Shown: piece after piece, positions 1 to 10,553 of the stretch
How positions within the stretch are numbered: position 1 is the stretch's first letter
How the letters are laid out: each line of letters starts with the position of its first letter
Assembly (NCBI GenBank): GCA_006384855.1
Contig: VCJN01001366.1
Span: forward strand, 103,564-167,563
Reading direction: 5' to 3'
DNA from: Tetraselmis striata
Lineage: Eukaryota > Chlorophyta > Chlorodendrophyceae > Chlorodendrales > Chlorodendraceae
DNA: 64,000 nucleotides
Position numbers and translations under genes: made by a program
The notes under the pieces: model-generated
What the model was told of the DNA's origin: nothing
The model's database searches: none
Seen by the model: the letters and a program-made list of their open reading frames with translations, nothing else

Positions 1-77
1 GGTCTGGCAGCACCGCCCGTGCTTGTAAATAAGCGACAATGGGTCTAGTCTCCCGCTAGTCTGTGCACCGCAAGTGC

Positions 78-1230
78 ACTCCGCAAGCCTCGCCTCCATC
101 CGCGTCGGAACCGGTAGTAAGTGTTGTTGTGTGCGCACATCGTGACAACATTACACGGTGGCAATTGCAATTATTAGCGGTGGATAATGTGAAGGCGTTT
201 TCGAAATCGACAAAGAATGAGGCGGTGCTGGCGGAGTGCATTGGCGGTGCATAGAATAGCGTGTCCCTGGGGTTTTGGCTGCATCGGACGCCGTATTCCC
301 ACCCATCCGGCACGGAATGTCCGGTTTTTACACATTTGTGTGTTAATAAAGTGTGAATATTACGCGTCTTTTACGCCGGGTGGATGGGCATCCGGCGTCC
401 GATGCACCCCAATTATTTGCAGCACGCTACTCTACGCACCCTCAACGCACTCCGCAAGCCTCGCCTCCATCCGCGTCGGAACCGGTAGTAAGTGTTGTTG
501 TGTGCGCACATCGTGACAACATATTACACGGTGGCAATTGCAATTAGCGGTGGATAATGTGAAGGCGTTTTCGAAATCGACAGAGAATGAGGCGGTGCTG
601 GCGGAGTGCATTGGCGGTGCATAGAATAGCGTGTCCCTGGGGTTTTGGCTGCATCGGACGCCGTATTCCCACCCATCCGGCACGGAATGTCCGGTTTTCA
701 CACATTTGTGTGTTAATAAAGTGTGAATATTACGCGTCTTTTACGCCGGGTGGATGGGCATCCGGCGTCCGATGCACCCCAATTATTTGCAGCACGCTAC
801 TCTACGCACCCCCAACGCACTCCGCAAGCCTCGCCTCCATCCGCGTCGGAACCGGTAGTAAGTGTTGTTGTGTGCGCACATCGTGACAACATTACACGGT
901 GGCAATTGCAATTAGCGGTGGATAATGTGAAGGCGTTTTCGAAATCGACAGAGAATGAGGCGGTGCTGGCGGAGTGCATTGGCGGTGCATAGAATAGCGT
1001 GTCCCTGGGGTTTTGGCTGCATCGGACGCCGTATTCCCACCCATCCGGCACGGTATGTCCGGTTTTCACACATTTGCGTGTGAATATATATAGTGTGAAT
1101 ATTACGTACGCGTCTTTTACGCTGGGTGGATGGGCATCCGGCGTCCGATGCACCCCGAATCTCACCAACACGCTACTCTACGCACCCCCAACGCACTCCG
1201 CCAGCCCCGCCTCTTTCCGCGCAGGTCCTA
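78..1230. repeat. Tandem satellite, unit about 370 bp, about 3 copies
   Basis: The block beginning ACTCCGC recurs at 78, 449, 819 and (diverged) 1195, so the period is 370-376 bp. The first two intervals are nearly identical, while the last copy is more diverged and carries small insertions (for example around 1085-1110). Each unit contains a large imperfect palindrome: a left arm reading GGAGTGCATTGGCGGTGCAT is answered by a right arm with TACGCACCC and CAACGCACTCC, and the inner arms are CATCGGACGCCG and CGGCGTCCGATG. The array is probably cut by the window edge. Short ORFs in it recur with the repeat and are not genes. Confidence 0.92.
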
Positions 1231-1309
1231 CGTTCCATTGTATGTATATACATACGTACATGTACTGCTCCGAAACCAGCCCAAACTTAATGAGTGCACA
1301 AGTGTAAAT

Positions 1310-1924
1310 GGGGGGGGGGGGGGGGGGGGGGGTGTGGCGGCGGGGCATCCACTCACACATACCCCGGCGATGCATGACAGATATTACATGCCGTGGCGGG
1401 TCGGCGGGCCGACCCGGCGGGCCGACCCGGCGGGGGGGGGGGGGGGGGGGGGGCGTCTATTCAACTACACGTGCGACAGTGTCGTTTCGTGGAGCAGTAT
1501 ATGTGCCCGGCCTCATTTATACCGCCCCCTACCTGCGCTGCATGGTCCACCCCTACGAATTACTTAGCACAAACCGCCATTACTTAATAGGAACCTAGCA
1601 CAGCCAGGCTTATATGCCCGCTTTGCCGATCAACTTCTACGCACTTTCCGTCCCTTAACCGCCGGACATGGGGGTTAAGCCGCCAGCCTCGGCAGTTGCT
1701 TAGCCAGACTTGGCATCCCGTACCGTGTCCATGGCTTCGCAGCTCTGCCGCCGGCACACGCCGAGTCCGGCGCTTGCTGCCGCGGGGTTGCGCACGCATG
1801 CACGCACGGTAATACGCCGCCGACGCCGCCACGCTTATTTCCACCAGCTTCGCCAGCCGCAGCTTCGCACGCCTTTCCGCCGACATACGAAACGCACGAA
1901 TCCCCCCCCCCCCCCCCCCCCCCC
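1310..1924. repeat. Three long homopolymer tracts in gene-free DNA
   Basis: G runs at 1310-1332 and 1432-1453 and a C run at 1902-1924. The second is preceded by a short CGGCGGGCCGACC duplication. Between 1230 and 2020 I see no convincing coding sequence; ORFs here read glycine or proline through the runs. Confidence 0.9.
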
Positions 1925-2020
1925 GTCCCCGCGTCATGTATATTATATTCGAGGCGACTATGCGGGGCGCAGCACACGCCGCGGCTTGGGTCGGCGGAGC
2001 GGCAGGCGGCGGGAGCCCTA

Positions 2021-2827
2021 ATGGCCGGGCAGTATTCACACCCACACAGGCACCGCCGCTCACCTCCGACGCGGATGAACCGCCTCCCAAAGGAAACATG
2101 CCGGTTGGTGGTAATCCCAGCAGGCGTGGGGTGCCGGCGCCGGTACTGGTGCGACGGAGCTGTCGCGTCAGGAACCGCACCGCATGTGGAGCAACACATG
2201 GCGGTGCCGGCCCCACCTATGTCTAGGGCCACCTCCTCACAACACCCCGCCACGACGGCGTCGGCCACCGCCGACGGCGCCGTTGCGGGGGGGGACGCCC
2301 TGCCAGGCGACGATGATGCGCCTGGTGCGCCGCGTCAGGAGGCGGAGGAGGCCGTGGTCGAGGCGACTGATCGGGCTGAGGGGGTTGTCGAGGCGAGCGA
2401 GGCTGCGCTCGCGCCACCCGCCCCGCAGCCACCTGCGGGACATGCCGACTTGCTCGTCGCCATGTTGACCGGAGCACTACGAGCAGTGGCGGGAGGCGGC
2501 CACATGCACTATCATGTGCGTGTCCTGGCCGGACGCCCGTCATGCGTGGACTGCGGCCAACGGACGGACTGGGAGTGTTGCTGCGACGGCACCCCGGCTT
2601 TGTGCGGCCCCAAGTACCCATGCATGGCGACCCATCAGCGGGCAGTCCTCTGCCCGACCACGGCCACGGTGAGGGCGGAGTTCCGCCATGTCAGGGACGC
2701 GTTCCACGACGCGACTCGCGCCGCCGTGTGTGAGGCTTCCGAGAAGGCACGCGCGGCTGGTAGGGTGCGCAGGGTGAGGCGGCGGACGGCCCAGGAGCTG
2801 AAGGAGAGCGAGACATGCCGTCAGTGA
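2021..2827 (+). CDS. Hypothetical protein with cysteine-rich C-terminal domain (possible transposase tail)
   Basis: A 268-residue frame opening with ATG. The first 70 residues are low-complexity and poorly supported, so the true start or exon edge may be an internal ATG near 2219. Residues about 90-140 are Ala/Glu/Asp-rich. Residues about 175-215 hold the pattern C-x2-C-x5-W-x-C-x-C with a later LC and a C-x3-H, which resembles the cysteine-rich zinc-binding tails of piggyBac-type and related transposases. A basic, Arg-rich tail follows. GC-rich codon use is consistent with a real coding past. No catalytic domain is present, so this is either a last exon or a remnant. The resemblance is by eye only; function is not established. 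Confidence 0.45.
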   Translation: MAGQYSHPHRHRRSPPTRMNRLPKETCRLVVIPAGVGCRRRYWCDGAVASGTAPHVEQHMAVPAPPMSRATSSQHPATTASATADGAVAGGDALPGDDDAPGAPRQEAEEAVVEATDRAEGVVEASEAALAPPAPQPPAGHADLLVAMLTGALRAVAGGGHMHYHVRVLAGRPSCVDCGQRTDWECCCDGTPALCGPKYPCMATHQRAVLCPTTATVRAEFRHVRDAFHDATRAAVCEASEKARAAGRVRRVRRRTAQELKESETCRQ

Positions 2828-2868
2828 GGTCGGGCGCAATGTCATTGGGTGGGGCACACGGACGTGTA

Positions 2869-3182
2869 ACACTTGCACTTTGCGCGTACTGCTGGGTTAC
2901 ATCCAAGCGGTGTCACACTATGCAACCGGAAAGGCTGCGTTGCTACTGCAAACGATGCTACCCTCACTCGGTAGCAACCGCTGCCCCGCCTATCCCACAG
3001 CCGCTGCCCCCCCCCCCCCCCCCCCCCGCGCGCGGGATCCCCGCCATCAGCAGCTTGCACTTGCACTTTGCGCGTACTGCTGGGTTACATCCAGGCGGCG
3101 TCACACCGGAAAGGCTGCGTTGCTACTGCAAACGATGCTACGCCTCACTCGGTAGCAACCGCTGCCCCGCCCATCCCACTCG
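2869..3182. repeat. Direct duplication of about 130 bp flanking a C tract
   Basis: The block starting CACTTGCACTTTGCGCG at about 2871 is repeated at about 3058. The same order of motifs follows in both copies (CTGGGTTACATCCA, GGAAAGGCTGCG, GCAAACGATGCTAC, CGGTAGCAACCGCTGCC). The copies are separated by a poly-C run (3007-3027), suggesting a duplication around an unstable tract. The block lies just 3' of the 2021-2827 frame. Confidence 0.85.
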
Positions 3183-3780
3183 GGATGCTGAGAGCAGCTA
3201 AAGGGCACCGGGGGCGGGGCAAGAGGGAGCAGGGCCAATGATTGTGGAAGAGCGGGGACCCGCTTGCATGCCATCGTATTATATCTTGCACAATATCTGT
3301 TGCTGCACTCATATCTCACATCACTAGCTTAGCTATAGTGATTCCCCCCCCCCCCCCCCCCCCCCCCCCGCACCGCGGACGCACAAGCCTGGGTATACGC
3401 ATCAACTGCCCGCCGGGATGAGAAACTGGTATTGGTAGTGTGTCTGTGGGGTGGAGGGGGGGCAAAAGAGCTGCCAATTGCTGCCAAGCTGGTGCGTTAC
3501 ATTGGGGCAGGCGCTGGGCAGACAATTGGGGCTCGCTTCAGAGCATTGTCTAGTGCCTATGCGGCTGCGCCGCCTCCGCCGCATGCAGACTCTCCGGGCT
3601 CACCAGCACCGCCACCTCAGTCATGCGGCCCTGCATCCCGCAGCCCGCCGCCGCCAGCCAGATCAGAGGTATCCAGAAGCCAGTGCTGGGGTTGTTGCGG
3701 CATGACCGCATAGTTTTCAGCGCCTGCCGTCCACAACTTGTAATGCATCCCTTTCCGCCGATTCCGCTGTATGCGCTGTC
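3183..3780. other. Gene-free spacer with 26-base C tract
   Basis: The stretch contains a C run at 3344-3369 and no convincing coding sequence. It leads into the GC-rich minisatellite. Confidence 0.6.
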
Positions 3781-6580
3781 TTGGCGCCGCGCTGCCCCGG
3801 CCGCCGCGCCTTGGCGCCGTGCTGCCCCGGCCGCCGCGCGTTGGCGCCGCGCTGCCCCGGCCGCCGCGCGTTGGCGCCGCGCTGCCCCGGCCGCCGCGCC
3901 TTGGCGCCGCGCTGCCCCGGCCGCCGCGCCTTGGCGCCGCGCTGCCCCGGCCGCCGCGCTTGGCGCCGCGCTGCCCCGGCCGCCGCGCCTTGGCGCCGCG
4001 CTGCCCCGGCCGCCGCGCCTTGGCGCCGCGCTGCCCCGGCCGCCGCGCCTTGGCGCCGCGCTGCCCCGGCCGCCGCGCCTTGGCGCCGCGCTGCCCCGGC
4101 CGCCGCGCCTTGGCGCCGCGCTGCCCCGGCCGCCGCGCCTTGGCGCCGCGCTGCCCCGGCCGCCGCGCCTTGGCGCCGCGCTGCCCCGGCCGCCGCGCCT
4201 TGGCGCCGCGCTGCCCCGGCCGCCGCGCCTTGGCGCCGCGCTGCCCCGGCCGCGCGCCTTGGCGCCGCGCTGCCCCGGCCGCCGCGCTTGGCGCCGCGCT
4301 GCCCCGGCCGCCGCGCCTTGGCGCCGCGCTGCCCCCGGCCGCCGCGCCTTGGCGCCGCGCTGCCCCGGCCGCCGCGCCTTGGCGCCGCGCTGCCCCGGCC
4401 GCCGCGCCTTGGCGCCGCGCTGCCCCGGCCGCCGCGCCTTGGCGCCGCGCTGCCCCGGCCGCCGCGCCTTGGCGCCGCGCTGCCCCGGCCGCCGCGCCTT
4501 GGCGCCGCGCTGCCCCGGCCGCCGCGCCTTGGCGCCGCGCTGCCCCGGCCGCCGCGCCTTGGCGCCGCGCTGCCCCGGCCGCCGCGCCTTGGCGCCGCGC
4601 TTGCCCCGGCCGCCGCGCCTTGGCGCCGCGCTGCCCCGGCCGCCGCGCCTTGGCGCCGCGCTGCCCCGGCCGCCGCGCCTTGGCGCCGCGCTGCCCCGGC
4701 CGCCGCGCCTTGGCGCCGCGCTGCCCCGGCCGCCGCGCCTTGGCGCCGCGCTGCCCCGGCCGCCGCGCCTTGGCGCCGCGCTGCCCCGGCCGCCGCGCCT
4801 TGGCGCCGCGCTGCCCGGCCGCCGCGCCTTGGCGCCGCGCTGCCCCGGCCGCCGCGCCTTGGCGCCGCGCTGCCCCGGCCGCCGCGCCTTGGCGCCGCGC
4901 TGCCCCGGCCGCCGCGCCTTGGCGCCGCGCTGCCCCGGCCGCCGCGCCTTGGCGCCGCGCTGCCCCGGCCGCCGCGCCTTGGCGCCGCGCTGCCCCGGCC
5001 GCCGCGCCTTGGCGCCGCGCTGCCCCGGCCGCCGCGCCTTGGCGCCGCGCTGCCCCGGCCGCCGCGCCTTGGCGCCGCGCTGCCCCGGCCGCCGCGCCTT
5101 GGCGCCGCGCTGCCCCGGCCGCCGCGCCTTGGCGCCGCGCTGCCCCGGCCGCCGCGCCTTGGCGCCGCGCTGCCCCGGCCGCCGCGCCTTGGCGCCGCGC
5201 TGCCCCGGCCGCCGCGCCTTGGCGCCGCGCTGCCCCGGCCGCCGCGCCTTGGCGCCGCGCTGCCCCGGCCGCCGCGCCTTGGCGCCGCGCTGCCCCGGCC
5301 GCCGCGCCTTGGCGCCGCGCTGCCCCGGCCGCCGCGCCTTGGCGCCGCGCTGCCCCGGCCGCCGCGCCTTGGCGCCGCGCTGCCCCGGCCGCCGCGCCTT
5401 GGCGCCGCGCTGCCCCGGCCGCCGCGCCTTGGCGCCGCGCTGCCCCGGCCGCCGCGCCTTGGCGCCGCGCTGCCCCGGCCGCCGCGCCTTGGCGCCGCGC
5501 TGCCCCGGCCGCCGCGCCTTGGCGCCGCGCTGCCCCGGCCGCCGCGCCTTGGCGCCGCGCTGCCCCGGCCGCCGCGCCTTGGCGCCGCGCTGCCCCGGCC
5601 GCCGCGCCTTGGCGCCGCGCTGCCCCGGCCGCCGCGCCTTGGCGCCGCGCTGCCCCGGCCGCCGCGCCTTGGCGCCGCGCTGCCCCGGCCGCCGCGCCTT
5701 GGCGCCGCGCTGCCCCGGCCGCCGCGCCTTGGCGCCGCGCTGCCCCGGCCGCCGCGCCTTGGCGCCGCGCTGCCCCGGCCGCCGCGCCTTGGCGCCGCGC
5801 TGCCCCGGCCGCCGCGCCTTGGCGCCGCGCTGCCCCGGCCGCCGCGCCTTGGCGCCGCGCTGCCCCGGCCGCCGCGCCTTGGCGCCGCGCTGCCCCGGCC
5901 GCCGCGCCTTGGCGCCGCGCTGCCCCGGCCGCCGCGCCTTGGCGCCGCGCTGCCCCGGCCGCCGCGCCTTGGCGCCGCGCTGCCCCGGCCGCCGCGCCTT
6001 GGCGCCGCGCTGCCCCGGCCGCCGCGCCTTGGCGCCGCGCTGCCCCGGCCGCCGCGCCTTGGCGCCGCGCTGCCCCGGCCGCCGCGCCTTGGCGCCGCGC
6101 TGCCCCGGCCGCCGCGCCTTGGCGCCGCGCTGCCCCGGCCGCCGCGCCTTGGCGCCGCGCTGCCCCGGCCGCCGCGCCTTGGCGCCGCGCTGCCCCGGCC
6201 GCCGCGCCTTGGCGCCGCGCTGCCCCGGCCGCCGCGCCTTGGCGCCGCGCTGCCCCGGCCGCCGCGCCTTGGCGCCGCGCTGCCCCGGCCGCCGCGCCTT
6301 GGCGCCGCGCTGCCCCGGCCGCCGCGCCTTGGCGCCGCGCTGCCCCGGCCGCCCGCCTTGGCGCCGCGCTGCCCCGGCCGCCGCGCCTTGGCGCCGCGCT
6401 GCCCGGCCGCCGCGCCTTGGCGCCGCGCTGCCCCGGCCGCCGCGCCTTGGCGCCGCGCTGCCCCGGCCGCCGCGCCTTGGCGCCGCGCTGCCCCGGCCGC
6501 CGCGCCTTGGCGCCGCGCTGCCCCGGCCGCCGCGCCTTGGCGCCGCGCTGCCCCGGCCGCCGCGCCTTGGCGCCGCGCTG
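3781..6580. repeat. 30-bp GC-rich minisatellite, about 93 units
   Basis: A near-perfect array of a 30-base unit that begins TTGGCGCCGCGCTG and ends in GGCCGCCGCGCC; 27 of its 30 bases are G or C. The first few units differ by single bases (for example GCCGTGCTG), and a handful carry one- or two-base indels (near 3960, 4252, 4288, 4333, 4602, 4814, 6352 and 6402). The central block from about 4820 to 6340 is almost perfectly homogeneous. Because the unit is a multiple of three, very long ORFs exist in several frames on both strands, with 10-residue periodic peptides. The indels shift the frame repeatedly, which argues against selection on the protein. Confidence 0.97.
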
Positions 6581-6582
6581 GG

Positions 6583-8076
6583 TATCGAGTCCTCCCCTCC
6601 CTAGTGAGCGCGTCCACCTGCGCCTTGCGCTCGGGGCCGTCCTCCTCCGTCACCACATTCTGCAACCCCCACCGCGTGACGAACCACGCAGCTCCTTGCA
6701 GGCGCTTGTACATGTGCCCAAGCACCGCCAGTCGTGACACCGAACGCACCACCGCTGGGGACGCGAGCTCCTTCTCGGGCATGATCGCCTTCACCCGGGC
6801 CTCCTCGAGGAGCGGACCGGCGTTAAGAATGGAAAACGTTTCCATGTGGTGCAAGCAGTCCTCCATGACCCAGCCGGGCTGCACCGTCACCTTGCCTGAC
6901 CCTGCAGTCATGGAGGGGAATGCCGTCACGCCCACGCCCACGCCCACGCCCGGGGGGGGGGGGGGGGGGGGAGGGGTTTACCTTTCGATTCTTGGACACT
7001 GCAAACGAAGGGCGCAACCCGCGTTCAAAGTTGCTGGGTATCGGGACTAAAGCCTGGCGCCGGTCTTCCTGCTTCATAGCTCGGAATCCAATGTGGCCCT
7101 GCACGGTGACAAATTTCCTCCAGAAGTCCCTTCCCAAGCCAAAAAAAAACAGGTGGAACGGCGCGAGGGGGAAGAGGTTGACCATGCTGACATAGCCCCG
7201 GACCACATGCACATGGCACACGCCATGGCAGCCAGTGTTCTGCTTGGCCTCCGCCAGCCGGGTTGTGTTGACCGCACGCCGGGCAAGGTGCGTGATTCAC
7301 TGGACAAGTCATCGCCTTCATGGACGGTTACCAAGCGAGCCTCCCCGTCCGCATCCACAGGGGGGTGCTCCTGGGCAGCCGCCATAGCCTCCACAACCTG
7401 CCACGCCGACCGGGCGGGTGCGTGTGATTCCATACAACCGCAGTTGAGTGGTGCCACCAGCACGCAGGCCGGGCCCACTCACCTCTGAACGCAGAAGGCC
7501 CACAATGCCCCCGTCCTCGAAAACAGCGCGCCACTGGGTCGCCCCGCCGTAGTCCTCCAACACCCACTCGGTAACGACGCCGGTTATCACGCCGTAGTGC
7601 CATACCCCCCGGAACTTCTTGGCGATGACCTTCATGTAGAAGTCGCCGGAATCGCCTTTCCATATCACGCCCTCATCGCGGGTTCCACGCCCGCCGGCGG
7701 CCACGCAGGCGCGTCGATGTCCATACCGTCTTCGCCAACGGGGTCCTCCCCCACGCCCATCACATCGTCCACCTTCGAGCCGCCGTCGTCCGAGACCGGC
7801 GCCGGCGGGCCGTTTCCGACGGCTGCAGCTACTCCTGCTGCCGCCCCTGTTGTTGTTGCTGCTGCTGCTGCCGCCCCTGCTGCTGCTGCTTGTGATAAGG
7901 CGGCCTTGCGGCGCAACTTAGCCGCACGCTTCAACGAGTGGCTACAGTTCGGGAATTTTAGGAAGTGCCGCTCTCGCGCCATCTTATCACAAGTGCCCGT
8001 CACGTTGCCCCGGCAGTGCTTGCATGAGTACACGCCATCCTTCGACACACTCGCTATCCATCCCTTTGCCGGCATG
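6583..8076 (-). CDS. BED-like zinc-finger multi-exon gene, degenerate or transposase-derived
   Basis: Read on the minus strand, a probable acceptor (CAG at 8077-8079) precedes ATGCCGGCAAAGGG. That frame encodes a Cys-x2-Cys finger followed by a basic stretch, a His and a Cys (about residues 18-45), like BED fingers of hAT-type transposases, then an Ala-rich linker. A second segment, about 7660-7483, contains a GDFYMKVIAKKFRGVWHYG stretch and ends at a GTGAGT donor. A third starts near 7397 after CAG. The next contains the hydrophobic block NLFPLAPFHLFFFGLG and ends at 6982 on GTAAAC. The last begins near 6890 (VTVQPGWVMEDC) and runs into the minisatellite. The first two segments are in different frames without an obvious intron, and one other junction is unresolved, so the gene may be broken. 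The hydrophobic block vaguely recalls transposase cores. Function is not assigned. Confidence 0.45.
6952..6971. repeat. Intronic homopolymer (poly-C on the minus strand) just after a splice donor
   Basis: On the minus strand, the donor GTAAAC at 6981 is followed within about ten bases by the C run. Confidence 0.8.
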
Positions 8077-8098
8077 CCTGCTGCCGCGCGCGAGGGGC

Positions 8099-8119
8099 GG
8101 GGGGGGGGGGGGGGGGGGG
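8099..8119. repeat. Homopolymer G tract (poly-C on minus strand) near a 3' splice site
   Basis: On the minus strand this run ends about 22 nt before the probable acceptor at 8077. Confidence 0.8.
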
Positions 8120-8239
8120 CGTTGAGAGTTGGGGTGGATGTAACCCACCACCGGCAGGCAACACAGATGCGAGTGCGCGGCTGTCCGCGCTTGATTCAAC
8201 GGTGAGCGGCGGTGACCGTGAGGCGACCCCATACTTCAT

Positions 8240-8902
8240 GCGCGTGCTGGGGCGTTACACAATCATCAGCAGTTAGGGCGGCTGCATTAAAACGCGCACC
8301 TACGAACACCACCTACCGCCTACCACCTACCGTACCACCTACATCCGCCCACACCTCCGCCCGTCGTGCCGCACATCGCGGCACACCGCGGGGTCAGCGG
8401 TCAGCGATGTGCGGTCAGCGATGTGCGGCGATGTGCAATGAGTGCGTACATCCGCCTGTACTTAGCCCGGGTGCTCCGCGTCGGAGGGCGACACGCGAGC
8501 CCGCGTGCGCATATCAATTTGATGAAATTATGGAAACGAGAAATTCATATAGTACTTTACAGGTCGCGCGCGATAGTCGTCGCTACTGGGTATGAAATCC
8601 ACGTCCCTCGTCCGTCCCGTATCGTCCCCGTATGTCGTCGTTCGTCACCAGTAGGGCACATTTACGTCACATCTGAATCTCACAGTGACATGTCTGCGCG
8701 CATGTTGTCACACATGTCACCCATCATCCAATGGGAGAAACCAACATGATGACGGGGTCCGCGAGACGTGGAGACCTATCAAAGGGGTCCTCGCGCCTGG
8801 GCGCTTGCGTGTAAGGGCACATTACATGCCCCCATCATGCGCCCCCACCCACAGTGGGTGGGCTCGCAAGCATACCAGTACATGGGGTAACTTTGACAGG
8901 CC
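8240..8902. other. Gene-free spacer
   Basis: It contains short local duplications (for example CTACCGCCTACCACCTACC near 8320, and repeated GCGATGTGCGG near 8400). No coding sequence is convincing. Confidence 0.5.
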
Positions 8903-9021
8903 CATAACATTTCGGCGTTTTATCAGATTGGGGTGAAAATTAGTGCGTTGAAAAGCGCAGGTCGCGGGCTTTTTATCGCACTAACTTGCAGCCCAATTTG
9001 ATAAAACCCCGAAATGTTATG
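8903..9021. mobile_element. Hairpin MITE-like element
   Basis: An imperfect inverted repeat of about 45 bp: CATAACATTTCGG at the left end is answered by CCGAAATGTTATG at the right end. The inner arms (TTTTATCA..ATTGGG with CCCAATTTGATAAAA, and TTAGTGCG with CGCACTAA) continue the stem. The loop is about 30 bp. I see no clear target-site duplication, so this could also be a plain foldback. Confidence 0.65.
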
Positions 9022-9666
9022 AATTAAAACGTGATTGCAATATTACTGCTTCTTGCATGGCGAACGGCCAATTTGCGAATGTCCCATATAGCCCGCTAGC
9101 TGACCATAGATAGACTCCAAACCATTCGCCGCGCGGCATGGGGTAGGTGGCCAAGACATGTATCTCGGCGACCATGGGAGAAATACGCGGTTCTTTATGT
9201 CCAAATGTCGGCGTGCCGTGCGCTCAAACTGTTCACAGCCCGGCCGTGCGTGCAGCACTTGTTACACTAGTAGTGCCGCATAACATGCGACGCGCGCGCC
9301 ACGCGCAACGTCGCATTGGCCCTAGCACACCATGTGCACGCTCTTTCATGGTTATCCTCGCAATGGCTGCAACGGCGTAGACGATGCGTGGGTTTACCGA
9401 CTAGAGGCGACCAAACGCAAATCATACCCATAAAAACATGCAAAGACTTATGTGGGCTGCTGTAGATACCGATCTTCTATAATAATCCGCGGTCATTATA
9501 TGCTCGTAGTAGGTAGTCGACTCTATATCTGCTGTATATACTACACAGCTGGCGACTACATGAACATGTACCCGTACTACGGGGGCCGGGATTATTAATA
9601 ATTTCTAATTATATAATTAATAATTATCATATAAAATGTGGCGCGACGCCGCGCCCGTACAGCATG

Positions 9667-9674
9667 GCTCAGAC
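9667..9674 (+). repeat. hAT target-site duplication, left copy
   Basis: GCTCAGAC, identical to 11740-11747. Confidence 0.95.
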
Positions 9675-10202
9675 CAGGGTTGCCCTGAAGGGGCTTCAGT
9701 TCAGGCCACTTCAGGCTGAAGTCCCGACTTCAGCTGAATTCAGTTCAGGCTGAATACCTAGCGAAAATGGCCTGAATACCCCCTACCTGAAGTCCATCTA
9801 AATGTACGAGTTTTGAGTTCAGCGGCTAGCGGTAGAATCCATTCGCTCTGATATGTCCGAATCCGCAGAGAAATTGTACTATAATCGCCCTAGGTGTCGC
9901 ACATGGCCGCATCCGTACCAGGCCCACATATACGGCATATAGTACATGATTGTGCGCCAATAGTATATTGCGCAGTGTTAAACGGTGTTTTCAGTTTCTG
10001 TAAGGATTAATGCGCCATCCTGCACTTGCTGTATTCCTTGGTGGGGCGGCAACGCAGGCTGGCGCCCGCCGCCAAGAAATACGGAATACAGCATCACCAA
10101 ATGGCGCGCGATCACAGCACTACACTCTCCACTCTCAAGTCTCCAGTCTCAACCCTACGCCCAGTCCCCTCCCCTCCCCCCCCCCCCCCCCCAAGCTGAT
10201 TA

Positions 10203-10498
10203 TGGAAGCCGCGCAGGTTGCCTCGGAGGCCGCCGAACCTTACGCCGGCGCTGCGGAGGCCGAAGTCGACATGCAGGCCGCCGGCAACGAAGAGAGCATG
10301 CCGCCGCCGCCACCAGGTTCGCGCCCCGGCCCATCCCGGTATACGAACCGCCGTAACGTTGGCGACTCGTCGCAGTGCACTTTGCCCCGGCCCGACAGTG
10401 CCAGAGCTGAACCACCGATAGAACTTTACAGTGACGATGAGCAAGCAGCCGGCATCCCATGTGATGTTGTAGACATGCCCAGCTCCACTATCTACTGA
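10203..10498 (+). CDS. N-terminal ORF of the hAT element
   Basis: An ATG directly after the C tract opens a 98-residue acidic/Pro-rich frame (MEAAQVASEAAEP..., ending PSSTIY and a stop). It contains an acidic YSDDEQ patch. No BED finger is seen. It lies upstream of, and in line with, the transposase remnants, so it may be the first exon or a separate small protein of the element. Confidence 0.4.
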
Positions 10499-10553
10499 CT
10501 GCCACATGTGTGTTGGATATATATGTGCGGCAGAGTTTCACATTGAGCAAGAT

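Noticed and set aside
1130..1600. Glycine-rich ORFs across G runs
   Set aside because: Reading frames only cross homopolymers; there is no independent coding evidence.
3781..6580. CRISPR-like regular repeat
   Set aside because: Units are contiguous with no unique spacers and the setting is eukaryotic.
3623..7050. Four overlapping ORFs of about 990-1090 codons on both strands
   Set aside because: They exist because a 30-bp repeat unit has no stops in several frames; single-base indels shift frames repeatedly and no non-repeat domain is retained through the array. Only the short minus-strand segment before the array (about 6583-6890) is treated as possibly coding.
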